A DNA stretch of 64,000 nucleotides from Dehalococcoidia bacterium (lineage in GTDB: Bacteria; Chloroflexota; Dehalococcoidia; UBA2979): assembly GCA_009379925.1 (NCBI GenBank), contig WHSU01000003.1, positions 108,120 through 172,119 on the forward strand, read 5' to 3'. The position numbers were made by a program, and so were the translations under genes. Under the pieces are notes generated by a model, which was not told the DNA's origin, did not search any database, and saw only the letters and a list, made by a program, of their open reading frames with translations. Shown here one piece after another: positions 47,094 through 56,185 of the stretch. The first letter of the stretch is position 1, and every line of letters starts with the position of its first letter.

Positions 47094-47543
47094 ATGGCAA
47101 CCATCGCTGAGACGCTTCGTGCCGACATGGTCGCTGCCATGCGCTCGGGAGACGCCCGCCGTCGCGACACCCTGCGCCTGCTCATGGCCGCCGTGGAGAA
47201 CGGCCGCATCGCCGCGGGCCATGCGCTCGAGGACCCAGAGGTGGTCGGCGTGCTCCAGCGGGAGGCCCGCCAGCGCCGCGACTCGATCGCCGAGTACCAG
47301 AAGGGCAACCGTCCTGACCTCGTGGCTGTGGAGGAGGCGGAGCTGGCCATCATCGAGGCCTACCTGCCGGCGACCCTGAGCGACGACGAGGTGCGGACGT
47401 TCGCGCGCGAGACCGTCGCCGAGGTAGGCGCGGAAGGCCCCGGGGACCTCGGTAAGGTCATGTCGCCGCTGATGAAACGCCTCGCCGGACGTGCCGATGG
47501 ACGTCGCGCCAACGAGATCGTCCGCGAGATCCTTTCCGGGTGA
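47094..47543 (+). CDS. GatB/YqeY domain protein
   Basis: IAETLRADMVAAMRSGDARRRDTLRLLMAAVENGRI...GDLGKVMSPLMKRLAGRADGRRANEIVREIL. Confidence 0.93.
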   Translation: MATIAETLRADMVAAMRSGDARRRDTLRLLMAAVENGRIAAGHALEDPEVVGVLQREARQRRDSIAEYQKGNRPDLVAVEEAELAIIEAYLPATLSDDEVRTFARETVAEVGAEGPGDLGKVMSPLMKRLAGRADGRRANEIVREILSG

Positions 47544-47587
47544 GCGAGCGCGCGCCGTCGCGCCACGCGATGCCTTAGAGTCCCCTC

Positions 47588-49945
47588 ATGAGCCGCCGAA
47601 CGGCCGTCCGACCAGTCCAGCCCGCAGCACCAGGACAGCAACCGGCGCTTGGCCGGAACGCCATGGTGGCGTTCGCCGTGCTCGTCGCCGCCGCCCTCTT
47701 CGCCACGCTCTTCCCCTGGTTCCCCGGCGGCATCCAGTTCGCGGAGGGCTCGAGCGTCGACCGCGCGATCCTCTCGCCTCGTGAGCGCTCATACGAGTCG
47801 GAGGTGCTCACCGAGCAGGTCCGGGAAGACGCCGCCGAGGCCGTGGACGACGTGTTCGTGCTCGACACGGACATCCGCGAGCAGCAGCTGCGAGAGCTGG
47901 ACCGGTTGATCGCGGAGATCGAGGCGGTCCGCGGGACCGACACGCTGTCCACCTCGGCGAAGGAGAGCCAGGTCCGAGCGGTCCCCGGCTCCAACCTCTC
48001 CGAGCGTGGCGCCGCCACGGCCATCGCGACCAGCGGCCCCACGTGGTCCGCGCTCACGGACGAAGCGCGGACATCGCTGGGCCGCGCCCTTACCGGCACG
48101 ATCCGCGCGGACGACGTGGACGCCGCACGGCAGCGCGCCGCCGGCCTCCTCTCGGCGCTGCTCACCTCCGACCAGCACCTGACGGTCACGGAGCTGGTCG
48201 ACCCGCTGATCGTCCCCACCCTGGTGGTCGACCAGGAGCGCACCAACCTGCTGCGCGATGAGGCGCGGGCGAACACGCTGCCCGTACGCGTCACCTACCA
48301 GCGCGGCGAGGTCGTGGTGCCCCCCGGACAGCCGCTGAGCGCCGCGAACATCGAGGCGTTGCAGGAGTTCGGGATCCGCGAGTCGGGCATCAGCCCCAGC
48401 GCCATCGCCGCCACCGCGGTGCTCTCCGCGCTGGTCGGTGCTGGGATGGCCGCCTACCTGGCGGTGGCGCGGCCGCCCGCTTTGCGCGGGACTCGAAGGT
48501 TGCTCCTCTTCGCGCTCTTCCTCATCGTCCCGGCCGCGGTCGCCAAGTTCTCGCTGCCCCTGTTGCTGCCCGACCTCGACCGCCACTTCCTGGCGGCGGC
48601 GCTGCCGTTGGCGGCCGGGCCGATGGCGGCGGCGGTGCTGCTGGAGGTCGGCAGCGCCATCGCGCTGACCGTGCTGCTCGCGGCCGTCGTCGTGTTCGTG
48701 ACCGCCTACCTGCCGGCGGTGGACTCGGTCGGCGAGGCGGCGCAACTGGAGACCGTCCGGCTGGGACTGGTCGTGATCGCAGCCTCGATTGCAGGCATCA
48801 CCTTCACGGCACGGGCAGACCGGCTCCAGCGCTACCTGGTGGCGGGCATGGTGGCCGCTGGCGCGACCGCGCTGGTCCTCCTGGCCACCTGGTTCATGGA
48901 CGCCGACCGGCGGCTCGCGGATTTCCTGTGGATCGGCGCCGCCTCGCTGGTGGGCGGCGTACTGGCGGCGCTGGTGGCGGTGGGCTCGTTCGTCCTGCTC
49001 AGCCGCCCCTTCGGCATCATCACGCGGGTGGAATTGATGGAGCTGGCGCAGCTCACGCATCCGCTGTTGCGGCGGCTCCAGGACGAGGCGCCGGGCACCT
49101 TCCAGCACTCGATCCTGGTGGGCAACCTGGCGGAACGCGCCGCCGACCGCATCGGCGCGGACCCGCTGCTCGTACGTGTCGGCGCCTACTACCACGATGC
49201 CGGCAAGCTGGTGGCGCCGGAGTTCTTCGTGGAGAACACGCCGGCGGGCGCGCCCAACCCGCACGACGGTCTGGACCCCCTCCAGAGCACGCGCGTCATC
49301 CAGCAGCATGTCACCGGCGGCGTGGAGATCGCCCGGCGCGAACGGCTGCCCGAGGCGGTGGTGCAGTTCATCCCGCAGCACCACGGCACGCGCCTCGTCG
49401 CGTACTTCTACCGCCGGGCGGCGCAGAGCGACCCGGACATCGAGGAAGACCTGTTCCGATACCCCGGTCCGAAGCCGCAGTCGCGGGAGACCGCGCTGGT
49501 CATGCTGGCGGACTCCTGCGAGGCCACCGTGCGCGCCAGCGCCGACCGCTCGGCCGGCCGCATCCGCGAGATCATCGACGCCACGATCAAAGAGCGCATC
49601 GAAGAGGGCCAGTTCGACGAGTGCGACCTCTCCCTGCGTGACCTGGCCATCGTGGCCGACTCGTACACCTCGACGCTGACGGCCGTGTTCCATCCGCGGG
49701 TCGAGTACCCGGAGCCCAGCCAGCGCGAGCTGGCGGCGCGCCGCACCGTGCCCCTGCCCGAGCGGGCCGGCGAGCTGCGGGAGGCCGCGCGCCGCTCACT
49801 GGCGCCCAGGCCGTCCGAGCTGCCTCAGCGTCCAGTTGCCGATGAGGATGACGGCGACGACAGCCTGATCCCGCCGAGCCGCGAACGGCCCGCACCGTCC
49901 GCCCCGCGCAGCGGCCAGCGCGAACTCAGCGAAGACGACACCTAG
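47588..49945 (+). CDS. 7TM-HD (PgpH-like) HDIG phosphohydrolase
   Basis: Multiple TM helices then LAQLTHPLLRRLQDEAPGTFQHSILVGNLAERAADRIGADPLLVRVGAYYHDAGKL...IPQHHGTRL. Confidence 0.93.
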   Translation: MSRRTAVRPVQPAAPGQQPALGRNAMVAFAVLVAAALFATLFPWFPGGIQFAEGSSVDRAILSPRERSYESEVLTEQVREDAAEAVDDVFVLDTDIREQQLRELDRLIAEIEAVRGTDTLSTSAKESQVRAVPGSNLSERGAATAIATSGPTWSALTDEARTSLGRALTGTIRADDVDAARQRAAGLLSALLTSDQHLTVTELVDPLIVPTLVVDQERTNLLRDEARANTLPVRVTYQRGEVVVPPGQPLSAANIEALQEFGIRESGISPSAIAATAVLSALVGAGMAAYLAVARPPALRGTRRLLLFALFLIVPAAVAKFSLPLLLPDLDRHFLAAALPLAAGPMAAAVLLEVGSAIALTVLLAAVVVFVTAYLPAVDSVGEAAQLETVRLGLVVIAASIAGITFTARADRLQRYLVAGMVAAGATALVLLATWFMDADRRLADFLWIGAASLVGGVLAALVAVGSFVLLSRPFGIITRVELMELAQLTHPLLRRLQDEAPGTFQHSILVGNLAERAADRIGADPLLVRVGAYYHDAGKLVAPEFFVENTPAGAPNPHDGLDPLQSTRVIQQHVTGGVEIARRERLPEAVVQFIPQHHGTRLVAYFYRRAAQSDPDIEEDLFRYPGPKPQSRETALVMLADSCEATVRASADRSAGRIREIIDATIKERIEEGQFDECDLSLRDLAIVADSYTSTLTAVFHPRVEYPEPSQRELAARRTVPLPERAGELREAARRSLAPRPSELPQRPVADEDDGDDSLIPPSRERPAPSAPRSGQRELSEDDT

Positions 49946-50017
49946 GCGCGGCACGCGCGTCCGAGCCGGGCGAGCACACGACGGATTCCCGATACACTGG
50001 AGGCCTCTGAGTTCGAC

Positions 50018-50731
50018 GTGAAGGAGCGGCGCGTGCGGGCGGCGGTCGTGGTCTTTCCCGGCACCTGGAGCGATGGCGACTGTACGTGGGCCCTCGAACG
50101 CCTGGGCATCGAGACGCGCCGCGTCTGGCACCGCGAGACGGAGATCCACCGGGACGAACTGGTGGTGTTGCCCGGTGGCTTCTCCTACGGCGACTACCTG
50201 CGCTGCGGCGCGATCGCCCGCTTCTCCCCCGTGATGGGCGCCGTGACCGAGCATGCCGAGGGCGGCGGGCTGGTCATCGGCATCTGTAACGGCTTCCAGA
50301 TCCTGTGCGAGGCGGGCCTGTTGCCCGGTGTGCTGATGCGCAACGACTCGTTGCAGTTCCGCTGCCAGGAGAACTACCTCGTCGTGGGCGACCGCACCTC
50401 CCCGTTCACGCAGGGCATCGAGGCGGGCCGCGCCCTCAACGTCCCGATCTCGCATGGCGAGGGCCGCTACTTCGCGGACACCGCCACGCTCGACCGGCTG
50501 GAGGACACGGACCGCGTCGCCTTCCGCTACTGCGACGCCGAGGGCCGGGTGACCCCCGAAGCGAACCCCAACGGGTCCGAGCGCGGCGTCGCCGGCATCC
50601 TCAACGACCGCGGCAACGTCCTCGGGATGATGCCCCACCCGGAACGCGCCTGCGAGCCACTGCTCGGCAACGAGGACGGCAACGTCATCTGGCAGTCCGT
50701 CCTCGATGCAGTCGCCGCTGCGCGCGTGTAG
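50018..50731 (+). CDS. purQ: phosphoribosylformylglycinamidine synthase subunit PurQ
   Basis: AAVVVFPGTWSDGDCTWALERLG...LVVLPGGFSYGDYLRCGAIA...GICNGFQILCEAGLLPG...MMPHPERACE; start approximate. Confidence 0.96.
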   Translation: MKERRVRAAVVVFPGTWSDGDCTWALERLGIETRRVWHRETEIHRDELVVLPGGFSYGDYLRCGAIARFSPVMGAVTEHAEGGGLVIGICNGFQILCEAGLLPGVLMRNDSLQFRCQENYLVVGDRTSPFTQGIEAGRALNVPISHGEGRYFADTATLDRLEDTDRVAFRYCDAEGRVTPEANPNGSERGVAGILNDRGNVLGMMPHPERACEPLLGNEDGNVIWQSVLDAVAAARV

Positions 50732-50747
50732 GTCGAAGGAGGCCGAT

Positions 50748-50960
50748 ATGAGTCGCGAGTTCACGGTAATCGTCCGTGAGGGCGAGGATGGCTACCTGAT
50801 CGGGACCGTCCCGGAGCTCCGCGGATGCCATACGCAGGCCCGGACTGTGGATGAATTGCTCGAACGGGCACGTGAGGTCATCCTGCTGTGTCTTGAGGAC
50901 GACGATGAGCAGGCTGGCGAAGCCGGTCACTTCGTCGGGCTCCACCGGATCGCGGTGTGA
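50748..50960 (+). CDS. hicB: HicB-like antitoxin (copy 1)
   Basis: MSREFTVIVREGEDGYLIGTVPELRGCHTQARTVDELLERAREVILLCLE. Confidence 0.9.
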   Translation: MSREFTVIVREGEDGYLIGTVPELRGCHTQARTVDELLERAREVILLCLEDDDEQAGEAGHFVGLHRIAV

Positions 50961-51187
50961 CTCGACTGCCAGCGGTACGTGGGAGGCAGGTCATCGCGGC
51001 GCTGGAGCGGGCTGGATTCGAAGTTGTGCGTCAGCGTGGGAGTCACGTCCGACTGGCACATCCTGATGGGCGACTCACAGTCGTACCGTTCCACGCACGC
51101 GAGACGATCGACCGCGGCTTGCTGCGTGACATCCTTCGTCAGGCGGGCATCTCGCGCGAAGAGTTCCTGCGACTGCTGCGCGGTTGA
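50957..51187 (+). CDS. hicA: HicA-like mRNA interferase toxin
   Basis: LPAVRGRQVIAALERAGFEVVRQRGSHVRLAHPDGRLTVVPFHARETIDRGLLRDILRQAGISREEFL. Confidence 0.93.
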   Translation: MTRLPAVRGRQVIAALERAGFEVVRQRGSHVRLAHPDGRLTVVPFHARETIDRGLLRDILRQAGISREEFLRLLRG

Positions 51188-51216
51188 TTGGGCTCGATGA
51201 GGGTGTTGGAGGACTA

Positions 51217-51444
51217 ATGCCGCTCGTGCGTCGTTTTCGGGTGGTCCTTGAGCAGGGCGAAGATGGCTACATCGTCGCCCACGTGCCTGCATTGCGAGGG
51301 TGTGTGACACAAGGCCCCACGCGCGCTGAGGCGCTCGATCGCGCACGTGAGGCAATCAAGGGCTACATCGAGACGCTCGAGGCCCATGGCGAACCGGTGC
51401 CTGAGGAAGATGTCGAGTTCGTCGAGTTGCTCGATCGCGCGTAG
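51217..51444 (+). CDS. HicB-like antitoxin (copy 2)
   Basis: MPLVRRFRVVLEQGEDGYIVAHVPALRGCVTQGPTRAEALDRAREAIKGYIETLEAHGEPVP. Confidence 0.9.
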   Translation: MPLVRRFRVVLEQGEDGYIVAHVPALRGCVTQGPTRAEALDRAREAIKGYIETLEAHGEPVPEEDVEFVELLDRA

Positions 51445-51461
51445 AAGGAGCCCTCGCCTCT

Positions 51462-53702
51462 ATGACCACCCCGACTGACGACGTGCTCCAGCAGGTGGCG
51501 ATGTCGCGCGCGGAGTACGAGCGGCTGCTCGACCTGCTCGACCGCGAGCCGACCGATGTCGAGCTGGGGATGACCGGGGCGCTGTGGTCCGAGCACTGCG
51601 GCTACAAGCACTCGAGGCCGCTGTTCCACCATTTCCCCACGACCGGCGAGTTCGTGCTGACGAAGGTCGGCGAGGAGAACGCGGGCGCGATCGACCTGGG
51701 GGACGGGTGGTGCGCCGTCTTCAAGATGGAGTCGCACAACCACCCGAGCGCGCTCGAACCCTACGAAGGCGCCGCGACCGGCGTCGGCGGCATCCTCCGT
51801 GACATCTTCGCCATGGGCATGCGACCGGTGGCGCTGCTCGACTCGCTACGCTTCGGGCCACTGGCGGACCCCCACAACCGTCACCTGTTCGCCGGCGTCG
51901 TCGCCGGCATCGGTGGCTACGGCAACTGCATCGGCGTCCCCACGGTGGGCGGCGAGGTGCAGTTCGACCCGTCGTACAGCGGGAACCCGCTGGTGAACGC
52001 GATGTGCGTGGGCGTCGGCCGGCGCGAACACCTGCTCTCCGCCTCGGCGGCCGGGCCGGGCAACCCGCTGGTGCTGGTGGGCGCAGACACCGGGCGCGAC
52101 GGCATCCACGGCGCCACGTTCGCCTCGGTGGAGCTGGAGGAGGGTGACGACCGCCGCCCGGCCGTGCAGGTGGGCAACCCCTTCATGGAGAAGCTGCTGA
52201 TGGAGGCCTGCGTCGAGCTGGCCGAGCAGCACCGCGACTGGATCGAGGGCCTGCAGGACCTCGGGGCCGCGGGCCTCACCTCGAGCGCCGTGGAGGCCGC
52301 GCGGCGCGCTGGCACGGGCATCGACCTGGACATCGCAGCGGTGCCACGCCGCGAGCACGGGATGACCGCATACGAGGTGATGCTCAGCGAGTCACAGGAA
52401 CGCATGCTCGTGATCCCCAAGCGAGAACACCTGGACGAGGTGCTGGCGCACTTCCGCAAGTGGGAGCTGCACGCCGACGTCATCGGCCACGTCACGGACG
52501 ACCACATGGCGACGATCCGCGACGGCGACCGCGTGGTGGCGCGCATCTCGGTGGACGTGCTGACCGAGGCGCCGATGTACCCGCCCGAGGGGGTGCGCCC
52601 GGAGGGCCTCGACCGGCTGCAGGCGGAGGACCTCTCGTGGCATCCGGACGTGCAGGACCCGACGGCGGCGCTGCTGGACCTGCTGGGCAGCGAGAACGTC
52701 TCCGGCCGGCGCTGGATCTTCCGGCAGTACGACCACCAGGTGCAGAACAACACCGTGGTGCGGCCCGGCGGCGACGCGGCCGTGCTGCGCCTCAAGGGCA
52801 GCCGTCGAGGCCTGGCCGTCGCGACGGACTGCAACGCGCGCTTCCTCGCGCTCGACCCGCGCATCGGCGCGCAACTGGCGGTCGCCGAGGCGGCGCGCAA
52901 CGTCGTCGCCACCGGCGCGCGTCCGGCCGCGGTCACGGACTGCCTCAACTTCGGCAACCCCGAGAAACCGGAGGTCGCCTACCAGCTGGAGCAGGCGATC
53001 ATCGGGCTGTCCGAGGCGTGCCGCGTATTCGCGACGCCCGTCGTCTCCGGCAACGCCTCGCTCTACAACGAGACGCCGCGCGGCCAGATCCTGCCCACGC
53101 CGACCATCGGCATGCTCGGCGTAATCGACGACGTCGAGCGCCACCTGACGGCGGTGCCCCGACCGGGCGACCTGCTGCTGCTGCTGGGGGCGACGGCGGA
53201 GCAGCCTGCTTCGACGCTCGCGGGCTCCGAGTACCAGGTGCGCACCCTCGGCCGGGTCGCCGGGCTGCCCGCGATCGACCTGGACTTCGAGGCCGCCGTG
53301 CAGCGTCTGGTGCTGGAGGCGCACACCGAGGGCCTGCTCACCGCGGTGCACGACTGCGCGGACGGCGGCCTCGCGGTGACGGCGACGGAGATGTGTCTGG
53401 CCGCCGGGACGGGCCTCGATGCCCCGGTCGTCGACCTCGGCGCGCGGCTGGACGCCGCGCTCTTCGGCGAGGCGCCCTCGCGCTTCGTCGTCGCCGTGGC
53501 GGACTCCGAGGCCGCGACGCGCCTGCTGGCGCTGGCGACGGGTCAGGGCGTGCCCGTGGTCGCGCTCGGCGAACTGACCGGCGACCGCATCCGCCTCGGG
53601 CCCGTCGACCTCGCGGTGGACGTGGCGCGCGACGCCTACGAGCACGGCCTGGAGCGCTCCCTCACCGGGGAGGCGCCGGCGCACGTCGCCGGGCGACCGT
53701 AG
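51462..53702 (+). CDS. purL: phosphoribosylformylglycinamidine synthase subunit PurL
   Basis: MTGALWSEHCGYKHSRPL...GEENAGAIDLGDGWCAVFKMESHNHPSALEPYEGAATGVGGILRDIFAMGMRP. Confidence 0.97.
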   Translation: MTTPTDDVLQQVAMSRAEYERLLDLLDREPTDVELGMTGALWSEHCGYKHSRPLFHHFPTTGEFVLTKVGEENAGAIDLGDGWCAVFKMESHNHPSALEPYEGAATGVGGILRDIFAMGMRPVALLDSLRFGPLADPHNRHLFAGVVAGIGGYGNCIGVPTVGGEVQFDPSYSGNPLVNAMCVGVGRREHLLSASAAGPGNPLVLVGADTGRDGIHGATFASVELEEGDDRRPAVQVGNPFMEKLLMEACVELAEQHRDWIEGLQDLGAAGLTSSAVEAARRAGTGIDLDIAAVPRREHGMTAYEVMLSESQERMLVIPKREHLDEVLAHFRKWELHADVIGHVTDDHMATIRDGDRVVARISVDVLTEAPMYPPEGVRPEGLDRLQAEDLSWHPDVQDPTAALLDLLGSENVSGRRWIFRQYDHQVQNNTVVRPGGDAAVLRLKGSRRGLAVATDCNARFLALDPRIGAQLAVAEAARNVVATGARPAAVTDCLNFGNPEKPEVAYQLEQAIIGLSEACRVFATPVVSGNASLYNETPRGQILPTPTIGMLGVIDDVERHLTAVPRPGDLLLLLGATAEQPASTLAGSEYQVRTLGRVAGLPAIDLDFEAAVQRLVLEAHTEGLLTAVHDCADGGLAVTATEMCLAAGTGLDAPVVDLGARLDAALFGEAPSRFVVAVADSEAATRLLALATGQGVPVVALGELTGDRIRLGPVDLAVDVARDAYEHGLERSLTGEAPAHVAGRP

Positions 53703-53786
53703 CCCAACGTCGGCAGCCGCGCGCGAGGGACATCGGTGCCGGGCAGGCATGGCAGAGCCTCGCCGCGACGCGGTAGCCTGTTCGTT

Positions 53787-54299
53787 ATGCGGAACATCGA
53801 GGTGAAGGCACGGGTGGAGGATCCGGCGCGGCTGGTTGGCCGCGTGCTGGAGCTGGGCGCCACGCTCGCCTGGGAGCGCCATCAGCGCGACACCTTCTTC
53901 GCGGTGCCGGACGGCTACCTGAAGCTCCGCGAGATGGAGGGCGGCGCGGAGCTGATCGCGTACCGTCGCGAGCCCGCCTCCGAGCCTCGACCCTCCGACT
54001 ACGAGGTGGCGAAGGTGGACGAGCCGCTACAGGTCGCGGCGCTACTGCGCGGGCGCTTCGGCGTGCGGGGCGTGGTGGAGAAGCAGCGTCGCTGCTTCCA
54101 GTGGCGCCACACCCGTATCCACCTCGACGAGGTGGAAGGCCTCGGCCCGTTCGTCGAGTTGGAGACGGTGGTCTCGGGCGGCCTGAGCAACGAGGCCGCG
54201 GAGGCCGAGGCGCGCGAGGTGATGGAACGCCTGGAGATCGACCCGGCAGCCGCGGTGCCCGGCGCCTACCTCGAGCTGATCGAGGGGCGTGCGCGGTAG
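53787..54299 (+). CDS. CYTH domain / class IV adenylate cyclase-like protein
   Basis: NIEVKARVEDPARLVGRVLELGA...QRDTFFAVPDGYLKLREMEGGAELIAYRR...VVEKQRRCFQW...IHLDEVEGLGPFVELE. Confidence 0.92.
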   Translation: MRNIEVKARVEDPARLVGRVLELGATLAWERHQRDTFFAVPDGYLKLREMEGGAELIAYRREPASEPRPSDYEVAKVDEPLQVAALLRGRFGVRGVVEKQRRCFQWRHTRIHLDEVEGLGPFVELETVVSGGLSNEAAEAEAREVMERLEIDPAAAVPGAYLELIEGRAR

Positions 54300-54332
54300 C
54301 CCCCAGGGCGACTCAACTCCGCCAGCCACCCC

Positions 54333-54755
54333 TCAGGCCGAGGAACGTCGCAGACTCAGCGGGACATCTTCCCATTCGGCGGACTCGTACTTCGCGACGG
54401 CATATCCGCCGAGGTAGCACAGCAGCCGGGCCGTCAAAGGGAGCTGCCCGACCGACTCGTCGAGGTGGAAGTCCTCGCGCAGGGATGTGTCGCGCTCAGC
54501 GAGTTCCCGCAGTGCCGGCTCGAACGCCTGCCGCCAGTGCTTGTCGTCAAGCAGCCGCCTCAGGCCATGGATCTCGATGCCCGCCACCCGACCACGGTCG
54601 TCCACACGGAGCAACCAGTTGTCGGCAACCTCGTGGCTGAGCGCCGGCCTCGGCCCATCGAGGTGGACGACGAAATTGTCATGGTTCGCGTCGTACGAGA
54701 GCGTTGCGCGAGAGAACCCGCCGGGGTTGAACTGAGGTGCAGGGCGTTCAGTCAT
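54333..54755 (-). CDS. hypothetical protein with DUF2283-like N-terminal segment
   Basis: ATLSYDANHDNFVVHLDGPRPALSHEVADNWLLRVDDRGRVAGIEIHGL. Confidence 0.6.
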   Translation of the reverse strand: MTERPAPQFNPGGFSRATLSYDANHDNFVVHLDGPRPALSHEVADNWLLRVDDRGRVAGIEIHGLRRLLDDKHWRQAFEPALRELAERDTSLREDFHLDESVGQLPLTARLLCYLGGYAVAKYESAEWEDVPLSLRRSSA

Positions 54756-55117
54756 CTCTCACCTCCGCCGGTCGGTCGGGCATAGAGCAGGATATCACCG
54801 CGTCGGAGGCGAGCCTGTATGTACGCGGTGACGACCACGCCCGCGCGGACCTCCAGCGCAGAGGCGGGCGGAAACGCTACTACGACCTTTAACCACGTCG
54901 TCCCACGTCGCACAAGGTAGTGCCGGCGCTCAGGGATATGGCGGTCCTGAAGCATGAGGTCTGGATCTTCGATGGCTGCCCGGACATCCATCTCGCAGCC
55001 GACGAGTTCGGGGTGATCGGCAGCAATCTTCGTCGACCAGAGATCGCGGCTGCATCGGACGGGGCGGCCCTCGATGTCGGCGGTCGAGAAGATCCAATCT
55101 GCTTCGCTGTCCGGCAT
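54752..55117 (-). CDS. putative RNase-toxin-like protein (PBECR-like), coupled to the DUF2283-like gene
   Basis: WSTKIAADHPELVGCEMDVRAAIEDPDLMLQDRHIPERRHYLVRRGTTWLKVVVAF...VVTAYIQARLRRGDILLY; ATGA overlap with downstream gene. Confidence 0.45.
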   Translation of the reverse strand: MPDSEADWIFSTADIEGRPVRCSRDLWSTKIAADHPELVGCEMDVRAAIEDPDLMLQDRHIPERRHYLVRRGTTWLKVVVAFPPASALEVRAGVVVTAYIQARLRRGDILLYARPTGGGER

Positions 55118-55161
55118 CGGAGGGGCAGCCTACACGATCAGCATGTTCAAGAACATTTGTT

Positions 55162-55191
55162 TGACATCAATGGAACGCGTGTTCTATCGTC
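55162..55191 (+). promoter_or_regulatory. putative promoter for rplI-dnaB
   Basis: TTGACA-N18-TATCGT, about 250 nt upstream of rplI; palindrome ATGTTC-AA-GAACAT at 55144-55157 just upstream. Confidence 0.55.
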
Positions 55192-55442
55192 GCTGGCGAG
55201 AGGCGGCCACAACTGGAGGACGTCGGGGGCGGAGTGCATTGCGAGTAGCCAGGCCATCGTGGCATCCTTGGGGTTCCGTTCCACAGGGTGTCCACGGGGT
55301 TCGAGCGGCGTGGCGGGTGTCTTCTGGACTTCCGCCCATGCGTTTCGGACAAGGCTGTGGGTAAGTCGCGCGTGCGTGTCCTGGCCCTGCCTGATAGTTG
55401 CGGCAGTCCCGGCTCCGACACGCCGAGAGGGTCGATTCCGAC

Positions 55443-56150
55443 ATGAAGGTCGTGTTCCTGGAGACCGTTGAAGGTTCGGGCGACATGGGCGAGGTGAAAA
55501 CCGTCGCCCCTGGATATGCCCGGAACTATCTGTTGCCTCGCGGCCTGGCCGCGCCGGCAACACCGCACGTCCTCAAGCGGGCCGAAAGGCTCCGCGAAAT
55601 TGAGGAGGAGCGGCAGCGGTCCCAGGACGAGCACGCACGAGAGCTGCTCGGCAAGCTCGAAGGCAAGGCGCTCGTCATCGGCGTTCGTGTAGGAGAGCAG
55701 GGTCGTCTGTACGGTTCGGTCACCAATGCGGACATCGCCGAGAAGGCTGGGGAGATTCTCGGCGAAGAACTGGACAGACGAGTCATCCTGCTGCCCGAGG
55801 CGATCCGAAGCGTTGGGGTCTATCCCGTGCCCATCCGGCTCTCACGTCACGTGGTGCCGGAAGTGCCGGTGGTGGTGGTAGACGCCGAAGCGCCGGAAGG
55901 CGTGGAAGCGGCTGCCGAGGCGCTGTTGAACCCTCCGGAGGAGCTTGCTCCACCAGAGGTCGAGGCTCCTGCCGCCGCACTGGACACGGAAGACGCCGAC
56001 GCCGCCGACCTGGAGGAGGCATCCTCCAGGGACGCGGATCCTGAGGGTGTGTCGGAGCCGGGCACCTCTTCCGCCGACTCGGATTCCGCCGACTCGGATT
56101 CCGCCGACGCGGAGTCCACAGACGAGTCCGAGGAAGGCACGCGCCAGTAG
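55443..56150 (+). CDS. rplI: 50S ribosomal protein L9 with long acidic C-terminal extension
   Basis: MKVVFLETVEGSGDMGEVKTVAPGYARNYLLPRGLAAPATPHVLKRAE...; C-terminal ...EGVSEPGTSSADSDSADSDSADAESTDESEEGTRQ. Confidence 0.95.
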   Translation: MKVVFLETVEGSGDMGEVKTVAPGYARNYLLPRGLAAPATPHVLKRAERLREIEEERQRSQDEHARELLGKLEGKALVIGVRVGEQGRLYGSVTNADIAEKAGEILGEELDRRVILLPEAIRSVGVYPVPIRLSRHVVPEVPVVVVDAEAPEGVEAAAEALLNPPEELAPPEVEAPAAALDTEDADAADLEEASSRDADPEGVSEPGTSSADSDSADSDSADAESTDESEEGTRQ

Positions 56151-56185
56151 CGGGTGCACGGACGCAGCAGTGAGGACGGGCCGGC

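Noticed and set aside
47789-49693. 634-aa antisense ORF (also 34576-36042 and 52392-53882)
   Set aside because: Perfectly antisense to well-recognised 7TM-HD, purF and purL genes; composition is R/H/A/V-rich with no motifs.
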